Source: Anaerolineae bacterium
Lineage (GTDB): Bacteria > Chloroflexota > Anaerolineae > Promineifilales > Promineifilaceae
Assembly: GCA_019637635.1 (NCBI GenBank)
Contig: JAHBVI010000058.1
Span: forward strand, 1-40,571
Direction of reading: 5' to 3'
Length of the DNA stretch: 40,571 bases
The notes beneath the pieces are model-generated. The model worked only from the letters and a program-made list of their open reading frames with translations. It made no database searches and had not been told where the DNA came from. Below are positions 7,664-13,691 of this stretch, piece by piece; the stretch's first letter is position 1; each line of letters starts with the position of its first letter. The position numbers were made by a program, and so were the translations under genes.

Positions 7664-9049
7664 ATGCAGCAAACAACAGCCGACATCATCATCTGCGGCG
7701 CAGGCATTAGCGGCATTTCGGCCGCCTATTACCTGGCGGTGGAACATGGCTTGAGAAACATCATCCTGGTGGATGAACGGGAGCCGCTGACCTTCACCAG
7801 CGACAAATCTACCGAATGTTACCGCAATTGGTGGCCAGGGCCGGGCGATGAGATGGTGCGCTACATGAACCGCAGCATTGACCTGTTGGAACACCTGGCG
7901 GACGAAAGCGACAACTATTTTGGCCTGAATCGGCGTGGTTACGTTTTCCTGACCGGCGACCCGGAAAGGGCGAAGGGGATGCAGGCATTTGCCCAGGAAG
8001 CGTCGGCAATGGGGGCGGGTGAACTGCGTATTCATCGTGGGCAACCAGATGACCCCATCTACACCCCACACCACGCCGAGGGGTATAGAAACATGCCGGA
8101 AGGGGCGGACCTGATCCTCGATCCGGCCATGATCCGACGTATTTTCCCTTTCATCACCGACCGGGCCATTGCCATGCTGCACCCGCGCCGTTGTGGTTGG
8201 CTGAGCGCGCAGCAGTTGGGCATGTATTTATTGCAGCAGGCGAAAGCGCGTGGCGTGCAGCTATGGCCGGGGCGGGTGGTGGATGTGGTGGTGGAGAAGG
8301 GGCGGGTCACGGCCGTAGACCTTCACCTGCTTGATGGCGGCCCCACCCGCATTCAGACGCGCTGTTTTCTCAACGCCGCCGGGCCGCTCGTCGGCCAGGT
8401 GGGGCAACTGCTGGGACTAGACCTGCCCATCTACAACGAACTACATGCCAAAATCTCCATCCGCGATGACCTGGGCATCATCCCCCGCGATGTACCGCTG
8501 ATGATTTGGGAAGACCCGGTGCATTTGCTGTGGGGCGAGGAGGAACGCGCCGAATTGGCCGCCGACCCGGAGTTAAGCTGGCTGCTGAACCAGTTCCCGG
8601 CCGGCGTCCATTTCCGCCCGGAAGGGGCCGGCGACAGCCCCATGCTGCTCATCTTGTGGACGTATGATCTGGAGGCCAAAGAAGTGGTCTGGCCGCCACA
8701 GTTTGACGCTGACTACCCGGAGATTGTGCTGCGTGGTCTGGCGCGCATGGTTCCCGATCTGGCGGCGTATATTGGCCGGGCACGGCCGTGGGTGGATGGC
8801 GGCTACTATTGCAAAACCCGCGAAAATCGGCCGCTCATCACCCCCTTGCCGGTGGACGGCGTCTATCTGTTTGGCGCAGTATCCGGTTATGGTATCATGG
8901 CGTCGCAGGCGGGCGGCGAACTGATTGCCGCCCACATCACCGGCAGCACCTTGCCCGGTTATGCGCCCGCCTTTTTGCTCAGTCGTTACGAAGACCCGGC
9001 CTACCAGCAGTTATTGGCGAACTGGGACGCCACGTCAGGACAATTATGA
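7664..9049 (+). CDS. FAD-dependent oxidoreductase (DAO / sarcosine oxidase-like)
   Basis: A 461-residue flavoprotein. The dinucleotide fold starts at once: IIICGAGISGISAAYYLA (GxGxxG at 12-17) and an acidic end of strand 2 in VDEREPL. The C-terminal FAD segment reads LFGAVSGYGIMASQAGGELIA. The family oxidises the C-N bond of amino acids or secondary amines and is related to the DAO, sarcosine dehydrogenase and glycine oxidase group. The substrate cannot be inferred; no glycine-cleavage or one-carbon genes are adjacent. It stands alone between two heptad tracts. The ATG at 7664 follows a weak GAGA purine stretch. The stop is TGA (9047-9049). Confidence 0.8.
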   Translation: MQQTTADIIICGAGISGISAAYYLAVEHGLRNIILVDEREPLTFTSDKSTECYRNWWPGPGDEMVRYMNRSIDLLEHLADESDNYFGLNRRGYVFLTGDPERAKGMQAFAQEASAMGAGELRIHRGQPDDPIYTPHHAEGYRNMPEGADLILDPAMIRRIFPFITDRAIAMLHPRRCGWLSAQQLGMYLLQQAKARGVQLWPGRVVDVVVEKGRVTAVDLHLLDGGPTRIQTRCFLNAAGPLVGQVGQLLGLDLPIYNELHAKISIRDDLGIIPRDVPLMIWEDPVHLLWGEEERAELAADPELSWLLNQFPAGVHFRPEGAGDSPMLLILWTYDLEAKEVVWPPQFDADYPEIVLRGLARMVPDLAAYIGRARPWVDGGYYCKTRENRPLITPLPVDGVYLFGAVSGYGIMASQAGGELIAAHITGSTLPGYAPAFLLSRYEDPAYQQLLANWDATSGQL

Positions 9050-9063
9050 ATTACCCTATCACC

Positions 9064-9152
9064 ATTCGTAATCCGTATCCCGTAATCCGTAAACCGTTAT
9101 CCGATTACGAATTATGGATTACGGATTACGGATTACCGATTACCGATTACCG
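9064..9152. repeat. Long heptad tract (TAATCCG / ATTACCG units)
   Basis: About twelve 7-base units. The first half reads GTAATCC-type, the second half GGATTAC and CGATTAC, so the halves are complementary around 9105-9115. The last unit runs into GGAGG (9152-9156), which serves as Shine-Dalgarno for the following gene. Confidence 0.88.
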
Positions 9153-9160
9153 GAGGCCAC

Positions 9161-9681
9161 ATGAGTGAATCCATCACGGCCGTCTGGTCAGAACTGGTAG
9201 ATCGTGTGGCGCTGCGCTGGCAGTTGAGCGTGCCCGATGCGGAGGGGCAAATGGTGACGGTCATTCGCCATGCCGTGTATGACCCGGCGCTGGCGCTGCT
9301 CATTTCGGCAGCCGGGCTGCTGCAAATGAGCCTGCCGCCGGAAGCGGCAACGGCCATGTGGGTGAACCGGTGTGCGGAGGCGGGGCAGAAATGGCTGCAA
9401 GCGTACCGGCTGTTAGAACATCGTTGTGGGCAAGGGCACACGGCCAGGTGCGCGAAAACCTGCCACTGCATTCTCAGCCAGCTTGCCCACCCTGTTCACC
9501 AACAGCACCCCCTCTGGCCGAAGGCAAAGCCGTAATCGCGCAGCTTTCCCCGAAAAGCCGGACGGATGAAGCCTACGATATGCTCCTGCGCGCCCTGACC
9601 CGCCTCTCCCGCATTGCCACCGAACTCAGCCAGAACGATCTTTCCTGGCTTTGGGAATACATTGACGCCAAAACCTACTAA
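9161..9681 (+). pseudogene. Small gene of unknown function broken by a frameshift
   Basis: Frame 2 from ATG 9161 (SD GGAGG at 9152-9156) encodes an ordinary-looking helical sequence through about LLEHRCGQG near 9435. It then continues in a poor, Cys/His-rich tail to 9535. From about 9440 the frame one base back reads smoothly to 9681, ending LLRALTRLSRIATELSQNDL then SWLWEYIDAKTY. The simplest reading is one gene of about 170 residues with a single-base loss (or two-base gain) between about 9425 and 9445. It could be a true pseudogene, a sequence error, or less likely two overlapping genes. No family was recognised. Confidence 0.5.
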
Positions 9682-9688
9682 AACTGTT

Positions 9689-10126
9689 TCAAACAAACGG
9701 ATTCCGCACCAGCACCCCTTCTACTATCTGACCATCATTCAAGTCTTCTGACCATAAAATGGCACAACCCAATTGCGACGCGCTGCGCACAATCAAGGCA
9801 TCCCAAAAGGAGAGCTGATACCGTTGTTGAATCTGCACCGCACCAAGAACATCGGCAACCGCAGGCGTATGAATCCGCCACTGACCTAAGTCAGCCACAA
9901 TGTTATAAGCATGTTGGCTGGAAAGAGGGTTACTCAGTTTCCGTGTCGTGATGTTGTAAAACTCCTGTAAAACCTGAATGCTGAGGCAGCCAATACGAGC
10001 TTGCCATAACCGATTCAGAAGTGATTTCGCCTGCTCCTGACGCTTCCCAGCCGATAGATCATAAGCATAAACAGCGACATTCGTATCAACAAACTGCTCA
10101 CCCGGTTTATCGTTCATGAAGCTCAT
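9689..10126 (-). CDS. vapC: PIN-domain toxin (VapC family)
   Basis: A PIN-fold ribonuclease toxin of about 146 residues. The acidic metal-binding residues are visible: FVDTNV near residue 14, QEFYN in the middle, SFWDALIV and SEDLNDGQ near the C-terminus. VapC toxins cut tRNA or rRNA and are held inactive by VapB. The ATG at 10126 overlaps the antitoxin gene by 20 bases (a second ATG at 10117 would overlap by 11), so translation is coupled. Confidence 0.88.
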   Translation of the reverse strand: MSFMNDKPGEQFVDTNVAVYAYDLSAGKRQEQAKSLLNRLWQARIGCLSIQVLQEFYNITTRKLSNPLSSQHAYNIVADLGQWRIHTPAVADVLGAVQIQQRYQLSFWDALIVRSASQLGCAILWSEDLNDGQIVEGVLVRNPFV

Positions 10127-10349
10127 CTCGTGTCCAGGTGGCTTGGCCGCCCGTACCCAGATCAAAACCTTGATTCATTAAGGCAAGCTGTCGTTCTTTA
10201 GCCAGCTCATACGCATCAGCCTTTGCCACGATCTCTTCTATCACCTCTACAAGCATTGATGACAGGGAGGTGTTTCTTTCAACCGCTAATAGTCGGGCTT
10301 TGCGCAGGGTTTCTTTGGGTAAGGATAGGGTTACGTTTTGTTTTTCCAT
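10107..10349 (-). CDS. Ribbon-helix-helix antitoxin (VapB-like)
   Basis: An 80-residue antitoxin, gene upstream of the PIN toxin. The N-terminal MEKQNVTLSLPKETLRKARL has the beta strand plus helix of a CopG/RHH DNA-binding domain. The rest is acidic and helical and should wrap the toxin. The ATG at 10349 is preferred over an upstream GTG because GGAGG (10355-10359 on the minus strand) lies five bases before it. The protein probably represses its own promoter through the palindrome at 10376-10389. Confidence 0.82.
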   Translation of the reverse strand: MEKQNVTLSLPKETLRKARLLAVERNTSLSSMLVEVIEEIVAKADAYELAKERQLALMNQGFDLGTGGQATWTRDELHER

Positions 10350-10368
10350 TTTTGCCTCCACGTAAAAC

Positions 10369-10397
10369 AGTGTAGCACGTATTTACGTGCAAAACAA
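10369..10397 (-). promoter_or_regulatory. vapBC promoter with embedded operator palindrome
   Basis: On the minus strand, TTGTTT (10397-10392), a 17-base spacer and TACACT (10374-10369) form a sigma-70 promoter. Between the boxes lies CACGTAAATACGTG (10376-10389), a perfect 6-bp inverted repeat around AA. A third TACGTG half-site occurs just before the Shine-Dalgarno. This is the expected arrangement for RHH autoregulation. Confidence 0.65.
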
Positions 10398-10466
10398 CCA
10401 GATGATAGGATGGCATAGTTTTGTTACAATTGGCAACATTATCCCGCCAAGATGGAGAAAAATGAG

Positions 10467-11684
10467 ATGAACGAAGGACGGCCGTATACCATTCTCGCCC
10501 TCGCCAGTGAGTGTAAGGGTATTCCTTATTTGCAAGAAGCCAAACGACAGGGCTGCCGGGTGCTGCTGCTGGTAAAAGAGGAATTCGCCGATAATCCCCA
10601 ATGGCCCAGGGACGCCATTGACGAACGCTTCATCATGCCTGAACTTTCCAAACAGCCGGATGTGACCTACGCCGTCAGTTACCTGGCGCGCACGGAGAAG
10701 ATTGATCGCATTGTGGCCCTGGATGATTACGACGTGGCTACGGCCGCGCACCTGCGTGAGCATCTGCGCATCCCCGGCATGGGCGAGACGACCGCCCGCC
10801 ACTTCCGCGACAAACTGGCGATGCGGGTGCAGGCGCGGGATGAGGGGATATTGGTGCCGGATTTTACGGCCGTGTTCAACAACCAGGAAGTGCATGATTT
10901 TCTGGGTCGCATCCCCGCTCCCTGGGTACTCAAGCCCCGCTTCGACGCCGGCGCCGTGGGCATTCGCAAACTACACGATGCCCAATCTGTCTGGGATGCG
11001 CTGAACGGATTGGGCGACCAACGCTCTTTTTATCTGCTGGAACAGTTCATCCCCGGCGACGTATGCCACATAGACTCTCTGATCTGGGAACGGGAAGTGG
11101 TGTTTGCCGTCGCCAGCAAATATGGCACACCACCATTAGCCGTTACCCGCGAGGGCGGCATCTTCAATACCCGCACCCTGCCTTTTGATTCCAACGAATC
11201 GCTGGCATTGTCGGACTTAAACGCCCAATTGATGATCGCCTTGCGGCAGGTACGGGGGGTGGCACATACGGAGTTTATTCATGCGCAAGCCGACGGCCGT
11301 TTCTATTTCCTGGAAACGGCGGCGCGGGTGGGTGGGGCGAACATTGACCGGCTGGTGAAAGCGGCCACCGGGTTGGAGTTATGGCAGGAAGCGGCGCGCA
11401 TTGACCTGGCAAATCTGCACGGCAAAGCCTATTACCCGCCCACCGTGCGCGGCCATCACGCCGGGCTGATCATCTGCCTGGCGCGGCAGCAGCACCCCGA
11501 CCTTTCCCCCTACAACGACCCGGAAATTGTGTGGCGGCTGGAGAAGGAGTATCACGCCGGGCTATTGGTGGCCTCGCCGGATCACGGCCGTGTCGCCCAC
11601 CTCCTCACCCAATACACCGACCGCTTCGCCCAAGACTTCCTGGCCTCCGCCCCGCCCAAAGCGCAGGTGCGCACAAATTTGTAA
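10467..11684 (+). CDS. ATP-grasp ligase of unknown substrate
   Basis: A protein of about 405 residues. The N-terminal pre-ATP-grasp domain (LASECKGIPYLQEAKRQGCR) is followed by the ATP-grasp fold: PWVLKPRFDAGAVGIRKL (ATP lysine), YLLEQFIPGD and the metal site FYFLETAARVGGAN. Such enzymes form an acyl phosphate with ATP and join a carboxylate to an amine or thiol. Relatives include L-amino-acid ligases and the carbamoyl-phosphate synthase large chain. The gene stands alone, so the substrate is unknown. An in-frame ATG also occurs at 10452, but GGAG at 10454-10457 suits ATG 10467. TACAAT at 10425-10430 may be the -10. The stop TAA lies in the next heptad tract. Confidence 0.78.
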   Translation: MNEGRPYTILALASECKGIPYLQEAKRQGCRVLLLVKEEFADNPQWPRDAIDERFIMPELSKQPDVTYAVSYLARTEKIDRIVALDDYDVATAAHLREHLRIPGMGETTARHFRDKLAMRVQARDEGILVPDFTAVFNNQEVHDFLGRIPAPWVLKPRFDAGAVGIRKLHDAQSVWDALNGLGDQRSFYLLEQFIPGDVCHIDSLIWEREVVFAVASKYGTPPLAVTREGGIFNTRTLPFDSNESLALSDLNAQLMIALRQVRGVAHTEFIHAQADGRFYFLETAARVGGANIDRLVKAATGLELWQEAARIDLANLHGKAYYPPTVRGHHAGLIICLARQQHPDLSPYNDPEIVWRLEKEYHAGLLVASPDHGRVAHLLTQYTDRFAQDFLASAPPKAQVRTNL

Positions 11685-11730
11685 TCGGTGAACGGTAATC
11701 AGTAATCGGTGGGTCAACCGATTACGGACG
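11681..11730. repeat. Heptad tract (GTAATCGGT / ATTACGG units)
   Basis: Units of GTAATCG, GTGAACG, GTAATCA, GTAATCG are followed by the reverse sense CCGATTACGG. The ATP-grasp stop TAA (11682-11684) is within the first unit. The tract lies between convergent genes. Confidence 0.8.
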
Positions 11731-11740
11731 GCCAAACCTG

Positions 11741-12313
11741 TCAGGCCCGTACCCGGCGGTAAATGCCGTTGGCGCGGGTCATCAGGTGGCAGGCGACTAG
11801 CTCGCGGCGTAGGGTGGCTACGTCATCGTGGAATTCAATCAGCACCCGGTTGACCTCTTGCTCCGTGTAATCCTGTTCCAGTTCAAACTCTTCCACCAGT
11901 TTTTCCATGATCACCTGCCGTTTCTTTTGTTGGGTGGGAATATGCCGCAAACGGCCGTGCCGGAAAAAGGTTGCCAGCACTTTGTCACGGTAGGCGTCGG
12001 GGGCCACGGCCGTAGCCAGCCCCGGTTCGGCCAACGCTACCAGATCGGCCAATGAAAGCTGCAATGCCGTCCCTATCAGGGAATACATCTGGTAATACTG
12101 CTCTTTTTCGCTGGTGAGTAGGCCAACGGCCGTGAGCTGCGCCAGATGATGCGACACCGTAGCCGGTTGTAAATTGAGAATAGCCGCCAGTTCTTCCGTA
12201 TGGCGTGGTGTAGCCTGGATCAGGTTCAGGATGAGCAGTCGCGCCGGATGACCCAACGCTTTAAATAACTGCGCTCGCCCTTCCAGATTGGCTTCGTAGT
12301 TTGGCCTACTCAT
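11741..12313 (-). CDS. ArsR-family regulator with C-terminal DUF2087
   Basis: A protein of about 190 residues. The N-terminal winged helix (RAQLFKALGHPARLLILNLI, then ELAAILNLQPATVSHHLAQL) is ArsR/SmtB type. The C-terminal half (RLRHIPTQQKKRQVIMEKLV to NGIYRRV) matches the DUF2087 pattern, which is often fused to such repressors. The classical CxC metal site of ArsR is not seen, so the signal is unknown. ATG 12313 is chosen because it overlaps the stop of the upstream gene by 8 bases and gives a normal N-terminus (SRPNYEANLEG). It probably represses the promoter at 12604-12654. Confidence 0.85.
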   Translation of the reverse strand: MSRPNYEANLEGRAQLFKALGHPARLLILNLIQATPRHTEELAAILNLQPATVSHHLAQLTAVGLLTSEKEQYYQMYSLIGTALQLSLADLVALAEPGLATAVAPDAYRDKVLATFFRHGRLRHIPTQQKKRQVIMEKLVEEFELEQDYTEQEVNRVLIEFHDDVATLRRELVACHLMTRANGIYRRVRA

Positions 12314-12578
12314 CCCACCAATTCCCCCGTTTGCCGGTGATGCGCAAGTAACAATGCCCAAACATGCCCCGCGCCGCCTCAATCATGCCCGCCTTCATTT
12401 CCTCGCGCACGGCCGTGTCCTTGTCCCCCATCGCCCGCGCTATTTCGGCATCATGGCGGTAATGGCCGATGTACTGGCGCGTCGTCAGATGAAAAGCGCG
12501 CGTCAATTTCTGCATATCCGTGAGGGCCGGGTCAGTTACGATTTGTTCAAACGCGGCTGTGTATTCTGATTCGTTCAT
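12306..12578 (-). CDS. Small helical protein of unknown function
   Basis: A 90-residue protein, first gene of a two-gene operon with the ArsR-DUF2087 regulator. It is helix-rich, with many charged residues and GHYRHDAEIARAMGD in the middle, and ends WWDE. No family is recognised and there is no signal peptide. ATG 12578 is preceded by GGAG (12591-12588, minus strand). The last bases overlap the regulator start, so expression is coupled. Its place at the head of an autoregulated operon suggests it is the regulator's target or partner. Confidence 0.65.
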   Translation of the reverse strand: MNESEYTAAFEQIVTDPALTDMQKLTRAFHLTTRQYIGHYRHDAEIARAMGDKDTAVREEMKAGMIEAARGMFGHCYLRITGKRGNWWDE

Positions 12579-12603
12579 TCCTGAGGTCTCCACCGTTTAT
12601 TTA

Positions 12604-12654
12604 ATTAGATAATATACTAATCAAAATGATACAGAAAGAATCTGTGTTCGTCAA
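12604..12654 (-). promoter_or_regulatory. Promoter and ArsR-type operator of the unknown-ArsR operon
   Basis: Minus strand: TTGACG (12654-12649), 17-base spacer, TATCAT (12631-12626). Directly downstream, at the expected transcription start, is ATTAG-TATATTAT-CTAAT (12621-12604), an AT-rich inverted repeat like ArsR/SmtB operators. The region is much more AT-rich than its surroundings. Confidence 0.7.
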
Positions 12655-12665
12655 GTTAGATTTTT

Positions 12666-13592
12666 CTACAAAGGGAATTGTTGTCCGGTGAAGGCGATGT
12701 GGACACCGGATTGGCTCACGGCCGTCCGCGCCACACTCCCCTCATCCAACACCGGGTTGGTATGGTTCAGGTGGGTGAGCACCAGTTGTGTGGGCAAATG
12801 GGCAAAACGAGCCAGCGTGTCCGGGATGAGCGGATGGGCAACGGGGGCACGCCCGCCCAATTCATCCCGGCTGTAAAAACTGGCATCCACCAACGCCACG
12901 TCTACATTGCTTAAAACAGCTTCCGCTTCCGGCCATTGCCCCCAATCATCAATGTCTGGCAGGTAAAGCAGGCGCCGATTTGGCCCTTGAATGAGGAAGG
13001 CAAATGTGCCCGCGCCCCATTCGTCGCGGTGCGGCACGGGCACGGCCGTGACACTCACATCTGCCGCTAAATCCACCGATTGCCCCGCCACCAGCGGCAC
13101 AATCCGCAAATTGTTCACCAACGGACGCCAGAGCGCATTTTCCAGCAACAATTGGCCTAATTCACGGGAGGCGTAAATGGGCAACTGGCTAACGGCCATC
13201 GCTTCCGGGCCAAGTTGGGGCAGGCCGCCAATATGCCCCAGGTGGGCGTGGGTCAGGAAAATGCCGTCGGGCGGGCGCAGGCGAGACGGTGAACCCGAAG
13301 CGGCTTCGGGCCGTGCGGGATGCTCGCCCAAGACTTCTGCCAGCAAATTCAACTGATACTTGATGTCCGGTGTGGCGTCGAACAGGTAAACGCTTGCACT
13401 GAGCGCAGCCGAAGTGGCCGTCTCCTTGCCCCGATTATCCACCAACCCCAAACAGACCACGTACTCCGCTCTGGATGGGTCGGCAAAAGCGGACGTGCAG
13501 CGAGCACAGGGGCACCCCGCGTGGGGCAACCCACCATCCTGCATGATGCCCAGGATGACGGCCGTAACTTGATTCGGCGGTAGTTGCAACAT
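12666..13592 (-). CDS. PqqB-like metallo-beta-lactamase fold hydrolase
   Basis: A protein of about 308 residues. The N-terminus ILGIMQDGGLPHAGCPCARC is diagnostic of the PqqB group, as is FDATPDIKYQL. The metal motif THAHLGH replaces the usual HxHxDH aspartate by glycine, as PqqB-like proteins often vary it. Further ligands lie in VPHRDE, LPDID and THLNHTNP. True PqqB works in PQQ synthesis, but no pqq genes are nearby, so the role is open. Two loops look like inserted repeats: TSAALSASV (13392-13417) and ARPEAASGSPSRL. The frame extends to 13646 but those residues come from the heptad tract; ATG 13592 is used, with AGGG eight bases upstream. Confidence 0.78.
   Translation of the reverse strand: MLQLPPNQVTAVILGIMQDGGLPHAGCPCARCTSAFADPSRAEYVVCLGLVDNRGKETATSAALSASVYLFDATPDIKYQLNLLAEVLGEHPARPEAASGSPSRLRPPDGIFLTHAHLGHIGGLPQLGPEAMAVSQLPIYASRELGQLLLENALWRPLVNNLRIVPLVAGQSVDLAADVSVTAVPVPHRDEWGAGTFAFLIQGPNRRLLYLPDIDDWGQWPEAEAVLSNVDVALVDASFYSRDELGGRAPVAHPLIPDTLARFAHLPTQLVLTHLNHTNPVLDEGSVARTAVSQSGVHIAFTGQQFPL
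13392..13417 (-). repeat. Intragenic dispersed repeat encoding TSAALSA
   Basis: The word GCACTGAGCGCAGCCGAAGT (plus strand) lies in frame inside the PqqB-like gene. A similar copy (22 of 27 aligned bases) lies at 18124-18147 in another gene, in the same reading frame, giving TSATLSASV. It looks like a dispersed repeat tolerated inside coding sequence. Confidence 0.55.
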
Positions 13593-13605
13593 ATGAGCTA
13601 CCCTT

Positions 13606-13676
13606 TGGTAATCGGTGTTCAGTAAACGGTAATCGGTAGAGTTCACCGATTACCGTTTACCGATTACCGTTCACCG
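13606..13676. repeat. Heptad-repeat hairpin (GGTAATC / CGATTACC units)
   Basis: About nine 7-base units. A perfect 16-base stem pairs 13622-13637 with 13645-13660 around a 7-base loop. The tract sits between the divergent PqqB-like and RecQ genes and runs into the RecQ -35 region. Confidence 0.88.
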
Positions 13677-13683
13677 CTATAAT
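13656..13683 (+). promoter_or_regulatory. Promoter of DUF488-RecQ gene, probably leaderless
   Basis: A perfect TATAAT (13678-13683) ends eight bases before ATG 13692. A -35-like TTTACC (13656-13661, 16-base spacer) is supplied by the heptad tract. There is no Shine-Dalgarno, so translation likely starts at the mRNA 5' end. Confidence 0.55.
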
Positions 13684-13691
13684 ACCCCGCC

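Noticed and set aside
9064..9152. Possible CRISPR array
   Set aside because: The units are 7 bases, directly adjacent and variable, with no unique spacers; no cas genes are present.
9358..9681. Independent second gene starting at ATG 9358
   Set aside because: Its first ~30 codons lie in a poor frame inside the upstream gene and there is no Shine-Dalgarno; a frameshifted single gene explains both frames better.
12666..13592. PQQ biosynthesis locus
   Set aside because: Only a PqqB-like hydrolase is present; pqqA, C, D and E are not in the window and the metal motif is altered.
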